DNA of 64,000 nt from Ceriagrion tenellum (lineage: Eukaryota; Arthropoda; Insecta; Odonata; Coenagrionidae): positions 69,366,123 to 69,430,122 of the forward strand of contig OY720636.1 of the NCBI GenBank assembly GCA_963169105.1, read 5' to 3'. The position numbers and the translations under genes were made by a program. This document shows, piece by piece, positions 1-10,479 of this stretch (within the stretch, counting starts at the first letter, position 1; each line of letters begins with the position of its first letter). A model generated the notes under the pieces. The model made no database searches. It had not been told where the DNA came from and saw nothing but the letters and a program-made list of their open reading frames with translations.

Positions 1-331
1 CACAATCAACGTGTACGGGGAGTACGTGTACGCGAGAGATGGGCAACTTTCATCTCTTCCCGTGTCCCGTACACGGAAAACCAATCAGAATAGTCCTGAG
101 AATCCGGAAATGGGAGCCATCTGTCGGCAGATACATCCAACTGTTGAAGATTGCTCTTGGCTAAGAGAACTTATTTACTTCCACACTTGTTTACACCTGA
201 TCTCTTAGCTGCGCCTGCGTTAGTCAATTGTTACTCCGGGCCGCGTTAACGTCTATTGTGACCGCTGACTTGCGTTCCCCGTCTCCCGTTGTCCCGTTTA
301 CGTCTCGCGTCACACGTACACGTTGATTGTG
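1..331. mobile_element. Small terminal-inverted-repeat element (MITE-like), cut by window edge
   Basis: The first 17 bases, CACAATCAACGTGTACG, are the exact reverse complement of 315-331. A weaker match continues inward (GCGAGA followed by G-rich sequence on each side). The right end is followed by TCCCAGCC. Because the left end is at the window edge, the full terminal repeat and target-site duplication cannot be seen. There is no transposase frame, so it would be a non-autonomous element. The superfamily is not assigned. Confidence 0.6.
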
Positions 332-3116
332 TCCCAGCCTTAACTCTGAGCTCGGGTTTTGTTTATTACGTCCGACTGTCGGCTAGCTCACGGTATCCTC
401 ATTGACGGGAGTATATAAAGGTTGGGTGTTGAATGGTCTACTACTGCCCTCATCCAGCTCATGGAACTCATTTAATCATCACCCTTACATAGAAATTAAA
501 AACATTCGGTTTTTAACAGGCCTTGGTTACGTAATCACAGCCCCTAAATCTTCTTCTTAGACTTAATATGGCCTTTATTGCCTCCAGGTTAACAGTAACG
601 ACAGGTAGCCCACATTTCTTGAGCCACAAAGACCCACTTATAACTGCTAGTAAATCACGAATAATCCTTGGAACCGTTTTGAAGCGAGTCGGGCGCACGC
701 GATTTCTTCAGCCGCGATGGAGAAGATCCGAAATTACTAGATTTCTGCGGAAGACAGAGTTGAAGTTTGGAATATCGTATTAACCGAAGAAAAAACGCGC
801 AAAACGACACCAGAAATATCAACATTTTCTGCCATCTGTGGTAACCTCCTTTTTGGTTTAAAACTGAAAATAATGGGGAAAAATACGACTGATGACTTAA
901 TGTTTTGAATCCACAGGGCGGGCATAATATTTAACAAGATATAATTAAAAAAGCCTTCCTTCATTCTATTCACCAGGAAAACCTGAATACTGTTATCAAG
1001 AAAGACTTCTGAATGATGTCGTTCTTTTTCGATAAATATTAAGACGTCTGCCGTCAGTTTCTCACTCTTCTTAGGACGTCATCGGTGACTTCAGTCATCA
1101 ATCTTCGTATCTTTCTTTCCTAACGCCATGGTTCAATTTACTAGAGTAGAGTACTAGATTGTATTAAGGTGATGCAACACACTCGCGCGACCGGTCGAAT
1201 TAGTTATGATTTCCAAACTCAATCAAGTGCTAAATACTCATGTACAATAACTTACCTACAGAACCAGAATAATACCGAGAGAATAACTCAATACACAAAT
1301 AACTTAAAATTTTCAGAACATCAGTGATAGACCTTTGCAAATGGATACCTGTATCTCTAATATAACAATTTTATCTCGGTGCTTAAATAAACTACCGGAA
1401 ATCGGCAAGATATTAAGAATATTCTTACAAAAACTAATTTCTTTATTGAAAAATCGTAAAAATAGGGAGATGCATCTATCCTTCTTTTATCATAGGATGG
1501 CTGAGTAACAGCCATCGTGGCTGATAGGTAAAATCTCTAATCGGTTCTTTTCGACAAGCTACCTGAGATGTTTTTGGCGATGATATGCTTGGATGGTGAC
1601 GCAAATAGTCCATCCTTTCATCACAGACAGTGGGTCGGCGCTGCCTGTATCTATGCGCTGGAGACTTGGCCATAATTTGCAGGCGAGTGTTGACTTAAGC
1701 GTGAGTTGTTCTGAAGTCACGCCTCGTTCCCACTACTATCGCGCGTACGACATTAGGCTGGATTCGTGATGTGAATTCACGTCCGTACCACGGCAATCCA
1801 TTGTTTCAAACGTTGTCACTTTACAGTGGTAACGCTGATATCGCGAGCAGAAACCGGAAATAACGAAAGTGAAAAAAGACAAGGTGAAGCATATGATGTT
1901 GGATAATGGATAAGCATAGAACTGTGTCATTTGCTAGACAAAACATTTCGAAAGACTCAAAATTCAACAGAAATATGGTATCCCTTGATTCGATCGCTTG
2001 TTCTTTACTTGTTCATCGCGATACCCTGGGGAAGAGGGTGAGGGCTGCTCACCCTGTTCACTTTACAATCGTACGTAAATTTGGTCCGTACGATGATAGC
2101 CTGAACGAGGCATTAGAGGCTCCGGACGGCAGAACGACTCGTTCAGGTGCGAGTGTCGCCATCTGGAGGAATACCTACAGAATTATTCCTTACCGAAGTG
2201 TGAGATGTGTCCTCTCAAAGGAAGCAATGCCAATTCGGTTCGTATCTACAATTGTCGTAAGCGTTTGAAGGGGGCATTATGCGTTCGTCGGTCGGGTGGG
2301 AGGCCCCAACTCTCGGAGAGAGACCTGCAATGGCCACCGGAGGCTGATGGAGAGGAGAGAAGAAGATTTAATTAGAAAATTCTTCCACCTCCGGGGGTGG
2401 GATAGTTGGGGCGCCATCTCCTTTTGGGATTCCAGCCGCTCGCGCCAGGACAGAACACAATTGAAGCGGGCGGACCACTTAAGTCATTCGGAGGCCCTGT
2501 CGACCGTGGGAGGACGGCGGCGCTTTTTGGCGGAGATCCCCTCCGCCCCTGACCCAGTACACTCTCTCTAACTCCAGGATCGTATTCAAGACCCCCTATT
2601 GAGAACCTTTGCAGTCTCATGCTAGAGTCAGAGACCTATTTCGCGATCTTAGAAAGAGAGGGAGCATGTGGAATCATTAGGCCCGTTTGGCGAGGAACCT
2701 AATTATAGCTGAGGAATGTTTTTGGAGAATACTATGAGTCCCGTTCTTTTCTCTCTAAAAATCTAGTTATTTTGTTCTTGAGCGGCTCTGTTCCTCAAGT
2801 GACTTTCAATAGACAAGGACAGGGTGGCTCAACTATAATAATAAAATTTAATTGAGATCGGAGTTGATAGTGTTCGAAAGGTACTCCCCCCTAATCGTTG
2901 GATAGAATGTAAAACTGCGGACCCATGTCACCTTTTGTCACGAGTACATCAACACAGTCGCTCTGTTGCCCTCGATTTTCCGTTCCTCCAATAATTCCTC
3001 TAATACCGTCCGAGCCACATATCTTCAATAACAGTGGTTTTTGGTCGCAACCCGTGATTCTTATATAAGTTACAGTTTCAGGTCGAACTTCGTGGAAACA
3101 CGACACATGCAATAAG
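332..3116. other. No recognised gene; mixed sequence with a GC-rich patch
   Basis: No frame here resembles a known protein. The sequence around 2030-2580 is visibly GC-rich and carries overlapping open frames on both strands (about 1906-2268 plus, 2372-2620 minus), which is expected from composition. A TATA-like element is noted separately. Confidence 0.5.
412..420 (+). promoter_or_regulatory. TATA-box-like sequence, unproven
   Basis: TATATAAAG sits in a GGGAG...GTTGGG context, close to the animal TATA consensus. No downstream coding sequence is recognised, and no clear initiator is seen about 30 bases downstream. It is therefore only a sequence match. Confidence 0.15.
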
Positions 3117-3261
3117 TTCTCGCTTTGTACATTTTACACTTTTTTTATTTTTCCCAGCGATGGTTTCGACATACTATGTCATATAAAAGGTTAAAAATGG
3201 CATTGTATATCGAAACCATGGTCGATAAAAATAGAAAAGTGTTGCATGTACAAAGCGAGAA
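3117..3261. mobile_element. Foldback element with about 57-bp inverted arms
   Basis: Left arm 3117-3174 and right arm 3205-3261 are imperfect reverse complements, both ending in TTCTCGCTTTGTACAT when read inward. The right arm carries TCGAAACCATGGTCGATAAA. This has the GAAACC...GGTCG...AATAAA arrangement also seen at the inverted pairs near 4.4, 42.4 and 51.9 kb and at the PLE end near 21.4 kb. The central CTGATGA part of a hammerhead core is not recognisable here. It is probably a degraded member of the same class. Confidence 0.6.
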
Positions 3262-4426
3262 ATTATTTCTGTGAATCTTATTACTACTACCTTGTGTTCT
3301 TGCGGCTCCGTTCCGTAAACCGCCCTAAAAAAATATGCTAACTACCTTCAAGAATCGAATAAAACGAAAATCCGGGAATCACCTGGGACCACATCATAAT
3401 ACGTAACAATGATATTTTTGCCATTAGGAGAACGCCAATAGGGTTGTCAGATTCTTTGATTCAAATCAAATGAATTCATAATAACACAAAAACTGTTTCC
3501 ATTACCCAATTGTGTGCAGCATCACATTCTTGCTAAAAAAATTGTTTTTATACAGGTAAACTTACGTATTTAGGTCACCATAGTGTTTCTGCAACCTTGA
3601 ACATTGTTGAAAGTAACATTAAATTCTGAGATTCTAAATTTAGCATTCCGGAAAATACATATTATGTTATTCATTTAAAAAAGTTAAAGCTTCATATCAG
3701 CTATAGCTCATAATATTTTTTTCTAAATTCAGTCAACTAGATCAAGTCCTACGTTTATTTTTCCATTCCTAAACTATTTAAGACCTATAAAAGTTAGTTG
3801 TAGATTTAGAAATACCTAATACCTGATCAAAAAAACCTTATTAGTTGAAATTCCTCCGGAGTAAATTGAAGGTAGGTATGCTCTTAATATTAGTACGTGT
3901 TCGGTTATTCATTATTATTGTACTGTAGGATCACTGATAAAACAGTATTCATTGAAATGATAAATCCTTAGCTTTCATTTGACTCGCTATTGTAACGCGA
4001 TGATATCCGTCTTAACTCGTCCAGTGCCTACTCACTGAATTATCTGACAATGATACGATTATATACAAATTATCAAACAAAATTTTTAATCATTTTTATC
4101 ATTGAAAAGAGGCTAAGGTGGGGAGAGCTCAATTTGATGAAGGGGACTCATACGTTGAAGGAGTTCAAATGTAATAGATATTCCGTTATTTATATGGAAC
4201 TCAATTTTATATCTACCTGAATTTTAAATTGGACAAAAATCATTACTTTCTGAGTCGTTGAGATATCGGACCGGACCATTAATGGATATTAAAACAGTTA
4301 AAATGAGTGATTCGTCCAATATTCGTTTTTTATTTGTAACATCAAGAATAAATGTAATCATTGTATGTAGCCGAACTTCTGGTTATTCGGCACTAAGGTA
4401 AAATTATTACAACAATCACACTTATC
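3262..4426. other. AT-rich, no recognised feature
   Basis: Low-complexity AT-rich sequence with no open frame of note, no tRNA-like boxes and no terminal repeats that I could pair. Confidence 0.5.
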
Positions 4427-4573
4427 CACAATTTTTTATTACCAGTTTTACGCGTTTCGACTCACAGGGTCATCATCAGGTACAAGTCTTTACAAGGTAC
4501 AAGAGGTACAAGTCCTGTACCCGATAATGACTCTGTGAGTCGAAACGCGTAAAACGGGTAATAAAAAATTGTG
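4427..4573. mobile_element. Foldback element with paired hammerhead-ribozyme-like cores
   Basis: Left arm 4427-4484 and right arm 4516-4573 are near-perfect reverse complements of about 58 bases, separated by about 31 bases rich in TACAAG. On the minus strand, 4479-4454 reads CTGATGA, a TGACCC/GTGAGTC hairpin, then GAAAC, which is the order of a hammerhead catalytic core. The plus-strand copy (4521-4546) keeps a perfect GACTC/GAGTC stem and GAAAC but has CCGATAA in place of CTGATGA. Both cores are followed by GCGTAAAAC and AATAAAAAATTGTG. Hammerhead motifs are known in the terminal regions of Penelope-like elements. Assignment to that class is inferred. Confidence 0.7.
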
Positions 4574-5472
4574 CGATTGCTGTTCTCATTATGACGAACT
4601 TCCACTACATTACGCCTGAATTAGTGAAACAAAGTTTTAAAATAACTTTAAATCAAATTCAGAGTAATTTGAAATTGGAGGAAAATTAATTATGGGTTGA
4701 GCAACCTCTGTTTATATTGAGCAAGGAGATTCAAAATATCGCGAAATCACTGATCTTCGGTCAACTGGAGCCCCCCAGTTATTATCCCCCATCTTTTCCC
4801 TCCTGTCGTGAGTCGTTCTTTCTTCGATTTCGGGGGGGAAAAACCCCTCTTCCAACCCATTTTCCTTCATCTTAACTTGGTGAGATTGTTGGATTCACCC
4901 TTCGACGGAGCGGCAGGGCCGTCTCTTTTACCGCAAATATTTGGCATCGGGCGACGTGAAACGGAAAGAAGTGGGGCTCGGTGCGTGCGAGGGGGAACGG
5001 GTGGAAAGCCAATGATATGGGAGGAGAGGTGAGTTCGCGCGGCGGCTACAGAAAAGGCTTAGAGGGAGGAGTGGGGTAGGATGCAGCGTGGTAAGAAAGA
5101 GGAAGAAGGAATTAGCCTCGGGGGTCAAAATTGCCCCCTCACGTGTTCCTCTCACCCACCTTGAGCACCCAATTAAGAAACACGCATCATTCAAAAGAGT
5201 GGACGCCAGTCAACCAAAACAGCCGCCCCGCCAAGAGAAGGACCCGGGCTAAAGGAAAGTGGGGGGGGAGGGTGGAACCAACCTCCAAACCCTCCTTTGC
5301 ACCCCTTGGAAGTGAAGCAGAAGAGGAGACAGAAGCCATTTATCATTCCCCACCCTCGCTGCCGGCCCTTTCCCTCGCCGTCCTTTGGTCTCCACCTCCT
5401 CTTTCCCGCCCTCTTTGAGGCCCTTTTGCACGAAGCATACTTCAGTGTTGAAACTGAATTCAGTAGGTACGC
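4574..5472. other. GC-rich block, no recognised gene
   Basis: About 4770-5430 is GC-rich and purine/pyrimidine-biased, with short open frames in both directions (4808-5032 plus, 4928-5194 minus, 5131-5418 plus). None resembles a known domain, and the frames are explained by low stop-codon frequency. Confidence 0.45.
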
Positions 5473-6605
5473 TTAAGGTAGTTTGAGCGAAAAAAATAAT
5501 TTGTTCTATAAATCGATAAATTTGGTCTCATTTTAAAGAATAATATCTCACCTTTCTAACGATATAGATAGATAATTTATTTTGCACGAGGACATTGTCC
5601 CTTGTGTACAATAAAAACATTACAACGCAGTTTGTCAAGGTTTAATATAAAAACAATAGAGTATTAATTTTTTTAGCATGAAAAAAATATTTTTAGCTGA
5701 AAAAAACACACAAGCTGACATGAAAAATTTGGGTGATACATATTAGTACATGGAGAGGAGAAAGGAAAACTTACTTACCTTATAACATATTATAAAAACA
5801 ATTTTCAAATTGGTTGAGAGACTACAATTTTTTCAATTCTTCCGGTAAATTATAAAAGATTATATAAATATATAGCACAATATTGTCCCGTTACCGAACT
5901 AATTAGCGAGATTTTTGACGCAAAATATCAACCCTTTTTTTCATGGGAAATGGTGCATGTATGCATTCCAGAGAGGTCTCATATAAATAATGAGGAATTT
6001 AAAATATCTCAATACAAAATCTCGTCAAAAAATTAAGTGTGTAGTTTGCATGTTTTCTCAACTCTTTTTGAAAATAAATTATATTGCCACCGCAGTATTT
6101 TTTAGGATCACTAAAAAACCTTCCGTGGTGAATGAGTTTTAAATGTACCGCTCGATAAACTGAGTCGAGTTGACTCATATATTCAAGAAAAATATTTTTA
6201 TTTAACCCTTAACTGCTGTCTTAGGGTATTTTTGGACCCGACGTTTTTTGTTCTTTCTTTGTAGTCGTAAAACGGCCGCTCGCAGCAACCTAGGCTACGA
6301 TGTAATCCTAGGGGGTAGGGGAGAGCGAGCCAGTTCACTTGAGACAGTGCGAGTGACGGTTGTTGTTTACGAAAGATTCGAAAAATCGGGTCAAAAAAGA
6401 CTCATGGATAGTGTGTACGTGGCCAAAACCCACGATAGCAGTTAAGGGTTGATTGCTTAGAATTTCAGCCTTATAGAAGTATGTTATTGCACCATTAATT
6501 TTGCAGGATTTGATTCATGTTTCCTAGAGCTGCTGAAACTAAAGCGCATAATTAGTGTATGGTTTCCGTTACGATTAGGGAACTATCTCGCTCAAATTAC
6601 CTTAA
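5473..6605. mobile_element. TIR element (about 1.13 kb) hosting a nested piggyBac-type MITE
   Basis: The left end TTAAGGTAGTTTGAGCGA (5473-5490) matches the reverse complement of the right end (6588-6605) at 17 of 18 positions. The outer region has relatives elsewhere: the left 100-120 bases resemble 57604-57720, and more weakly 19840-19990. The right end (AGGGAACTATCTCG) resembles 57765-57795. No transposase frame is visible, and the interior is AT-rich. Without the nested insertion it would be about 0.9 kb. The pairing of these two ends as one element is inferred from the terminal match. Confidence 0.5.
6206..6448. mobile_element. piggyBac-type MITE with TTAA target
   Basis: The 243-bp element begins CCCTTAACTGCTGTC and ends GATAGCAGTTAAGGG, with a few further inward matches (GGGTATTTTTGG against GGGTTTTGGCC). 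It is preceded by TTAA (6202-6205) and followed by TTGA (6449-6452), a one-base-decayed copy of the TTAA duplication diagnostic of the piggyBac superfamily. The interior 65-residue open frame is not a transposase, so the element is non-autonomous. Confidence 0.8.
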
Positions 6606-7658
6606 AATCGCATCGAGTTTATAAAGACAAACTCCCAATAACTTCAGTGCAAGTGATATGCGCGGTCTGCCGCACGGGTGCAAAAAAGGGCTCGAATACC
6701 AGTCAAGTCTAATGTTTTTCATGGCGAATTTCACATTTTTCGGTGAGTGTACTCGAATTTCACATTTCTTCCCGAGAAATCGAAGGCGAATTGGCATTAA
6801 CGTTTGCATGAATGAAAATTCGTTAAGCATTGGCTTAACGAATGACGCGAGGGAAGAAATTATGCATATTCGAGGTATCGTCTATAATTGGATTATTAAG
6901 GTTTAGCATTGGTAGGGTTTCACCTTCTCTTTTTGCCTTAGATCAACAAAAATGCAATAAGTTTTTTCAATGAGACTTGGAACTGGAGTAATACCTACTG
7001 TTCTTTCTACCACTATTGACTTTAGATTTATCTGATAAACGTATCTCCATTGATTTTAAAGGGATGCGAGGCTATAGTTATAGTTAACGAGCACGGGTCT
7101 CCATGATATTTGTGTGAATTTACCAGGCATTATGTACTTTTGGGTGAAGATTTCAGCTCCGTCAATATTATGTAGTCCTGCGTGTTTCTTGCGTTACCCA
7201 ACGAGACAGGTCTGGCCGCTAGCGCACCGGATTTGGCCGAAGGTGGGAAATTTGGAGATGAAGGCCGAGATGAATTGGTTTAGAACCTATCTTAGCTCTT
7301 CGATTCAGTGAGCAATCATATTACTCTCCTAGAAATATGTTGAAGAGGAGGTAAATTAACTCATAAATTTTTATTTTATTTCGACTATATTATCTTTGGG
7401 ATTCGGATATATTACTGTTGTTTGCCTTGTAATTTGGACGTATTGTATTGAGGATTTAGCAAAGGTTTTCGCCTATCTCCTGCAAATGATTAATCGTACG
7501 CTCCTACTTCAGACTTTGGTTACAGGATATATCATCACGAGATACAGTACCTACTGTAATCTGTTAAAAAACTAGTGGGGATAAAGTTTGCCGATACTTT
7601 CGGTGATAAAACAAGAACATTATTTTAATTTCCTAGTAAAAAGTATGGGTAAAATTAT
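6606..7658. other. No recognised feature
   Basis: Mixed AT-rich sequence. The small open frames (for example 6658-6906 plus, 7114-7311 plus) have no recognisable domain. Confidence 0.5.
7638..7654 (-). terminator. Pol III T-run terminator of tRNA-Ala
   Basis: On the minus strand two T runs (4 and 5 bases) begin within 5 and 17 bases of the tRNA 3' end. This is the usual RNA polymerase III stop signal. Confidence 0.75.
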
Positions 7659-7730
7659 GGAGGCGCCAGGTATCGATCCTGGTACCTCTCGCATGCTAAG
7701 CGAGCGCTCTACCGTTTGAGCTACGCCCCC
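7659..7730 (-). tRNA. tRNA-Ala (anticodon AGC)
   Basis: The 72-nt gene reads on the minus strand and folds as a complete cloverleaf. The acceptor stem is GGGGGCG/CGCCTCC (one G-T pair), the D arm is GCTC/GAGC with an 8-nt loop, the anticodon arm is CTCGC-TTAGCAT-GCGAG and the T arm is CCAGG-ATCGATA-CCTGG. The anticodon AGC lies at 7695-7697 on the plus strand. The box A and box B promoter sequences are intact. The T loop begins with A, as in other insect tRNA-Ala genes I recall. On the minus strand the gene is followed by TTTT (7651-7654) and then TTTTT (7638-7642), a good Pol III terminator. There is no CCA in the gene, as expected for eukaryotes. It is the only feature here that I consider a functional host gene. 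Confidence 0.96.
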
Positions 7731-9672
7731 GATGTGAATAATCTGAAAACATATGTAAAGTATTTTATTGTTTCTATATCCAAGCATTTCCGCTGGCGGA
7801 AACGGTGAGAAGTGATGGAAATCAGCTAACCGAAAAGCATATTGACGATATATGTGCGTGAAATACCCCAGTAGTATTATGTGCATCCCTATAATGAAAT
7901 ATGACCCTCATCTAGTTTTTTCAGATGTAGGTGACTGCTTGGCAAATTATAATAACATTAGTTCATTTTGTCGGCTCTTAATTATTCGTATAAAATGCTT
8001 TCAAGCCCTGATATTTTCTCTCATCGGAGGTGTAATTGTTCTTTCAATTTATTTTTCTAATTTGGTAAACTATAGAGCACTTTGTCACTTTTTCAGCGAA
8101 AAGTTTTGCCATTATCTCGCGCAGCAGTAGATTGTGTACTGATGTCGTTGAAAAGCCGGTAAACTATAATTTTAAGTTGACAAGAGGTGAGAGCAAAGAC
8201 GAACTTTGTCAGGTCATATACAAAATACAAGAAAAACATGCTACTAACCAATCTTACCGCAAGATTCACAATAATACAACGCTATTCTATTTAGTGTAAA
8301 TTTAATGTGATGCATTAATAATTAAATTAAATTCGTTTTGTAAAATGTACTCTGCAATATGTTTTTAACATTTGTTGAATGTAGACGCAAGTAATTTAAT
8401 TAACTACTAATTACTTTTAGGCATAAAAGAAAGGTTGGGAAACTGATGATAGTTAAAATTAATACGTGTGAATAATGAAAATGGAGGAATCCCAGAAGAC
8501 AGAGAAGCCTGGATTCTTACATTGTGGGAAGTGGACATTTTTCCCATTAATTTATATTGCAAATTGGAAGTATGATAAATGATTGTGCCCCGTTCGGCAA
8601 GAAATGAAACCTCTATCTTACGCACTCGACTTGGCTGCGTATCGTTAACTGATGTCCTGATTAACTTGCCGATTGAAAAAATTCATTATTGACAGTCGAG
8701 ACGTTGACAATTCTCATATCTGCCCATTACTACTAAACTTACCTAAATTATTTTCGCTCGAAAAGAAGATTTTTTTAAAGCTTTACTTCGGTGAAATTTC
8801 TTCTTGTTTCCATTCCCATGCCCGGGATCATGATTTCAGCGCTTTCCGTCGAATGTGAACTTATATAAGAGAATTCTCCGGGGCGTGCTGTGGCCAAATT
8901 TTTTCGCGGTGCCCTGTGTCACCGTTCAGCGCTCTTCTAGGCCGTGTAATGTCTAGTAATGCAGAGGCAAGCAAGCATTACCAGTTCAAATGCGAAAAAG
9001 TTCTAAAAATATTTTTTAGAAAGGCGTGAGCGAAGTCAACCATGTAGCGTGGTATATAATTGTAATATGGTACATAATCGTGGCCACAAGCTTAGACTTG
9101 CTGCTGGTATGTACTACGGGGCACTAATCTCGGGCATTTGTGCATTGACCATCGTATTTGTCATTGATTAAAAATGTGCCAATTTAACGACATATTGATG
9201 GAATTGCTTCTGTCTATCTTATGGTAACCCATGTGGCAAGACTGACAATAGTGATTATTTTTACGTGCCTCCGCTTGCATAGCAGCGTTAATTTCTCTTT
9301 CAAAGGAGATAAAAATTTCTGACAACCTAAGGTACATGAACCTAAGGTACCTATTTTAGTAATGAAGTGAGGAACGTTTCCAAATCATATAGCTAGAGTT
9401 TTAATTTATAATGAAATGTTTAAGTTTTTACTGTGAGTAATTTAACTCTTTTTCAATTCACGATTTGGAAAAAATCATATCAAACACATGTCCTCATGAT
9501 GTGTCTTATTTGCTTTCACTTGATACTATGAGTGATGAAAACTCGTCTCATCGAGGAATAATCTCTTAATCAATTATGAGTATGTTAGCTTTCAGATGAG
9601 GATCGCTCTTTTCTGGCTTTTATGCAGTGTTGGTAAGGAGGTATATTGTTATTCATTATCAAATTTGACCGT
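7731..9672. other. No recognised feature
   Basis: AT-rich sequence with scattered short open frames (7852-8130 plus is the longest at 92 residues, no known domain). Confidence 0.5.
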
Positions 9673-9870
9673 CGTTTTGTGGAAATCATCTTCATCAGCT
9701 GTAAAGCGCTAGAAGGAGCTTAACTTCCCCCATCACCGTCATTTAGTCTCCTCATCCCTCTGCTCTAGGCCTTCACACCAATACTTCCATTTTTTACAAA
9801 TCCTCCTTCACGTCCTCCAACCAACGCTTTCGTGGCATTCCTATAGTTCTCCTTTTTGTAGAAATATTTA
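9673..9870 (-). mobile_element. LINE 3' remnant with hammerhead-like tail motif
   Basis: On the minus strand 9870-9720 translates, with stops, to a sequence like GMPRKRWLEDVKEDL followed by an arginine/tryptophan-poor tail. This matches the basic C-terminal region (RGRPRKRWLEDVEEDL type) of insect LINE reverse transcriptase proteins. It is followed by CTGATGAAGATGATTTCC and AAAAC (9698-9673), resembling the CTGANGA...GAAAC motif at the PLE-like termini. Both parts are decayed, and their belonging to one element is inferred. Confidence 0.55.
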
Positions 9871-10479
9871 ATGCTATAACGGATGAAGTCGCTCTAAGGA
9901 AAACATTTCCATGGATAAGGATTATCAAAGGGTTTAAGTTAATTAATAGATTTATTGGTCGATTGAAAACTAATCTTTTTTGGGAACTAATTAATGGGTA
10001 TGAACGAATAGGGAATAGATGACATCTGCATTTTTTATTTCATTTGTAAAATCTAGAATCCCCTCAAAGGTTTTAAGTTTTGCGATTCATTTTCGATAAG
10101 TAGATGACATTTTTTTCTTTTTGGTCTCTCTTCTTCCGGGTTTCAGAACACTAGTGCTTATTCTCCTGTGCTGGAAACCTCTTCAGAGTTAATTATGTTA
10201 TCTTTTTGCTAACACGACTTTATATTCTAAGGTTAGTTAGAGGAGTAGAGGTTGGCAGTGGATTCAGAACGCTCAGGATGTTGTTAGAACTTATTTTTGT
10301 CCGTATTTTGGCATTGAATAGTCCTGAAATGTCCTATGAACTCAAACTTTTATCCATCGTTCTCCAGGTTAATATCTCTTGAAAATGTTGTCTCTATGAT
10401 GACAAACATTCTGTGGGGAAATTGAGTAGTTGTGAATGATGACTGGGCTAGAAAGGCAACACTAAATATACCTTTGTGC
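9871..10479. other. No recognised feature
   Basis: AT-rich sequence. I see no frame, repeat pair or RNA gene. Confidence 0.5.
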
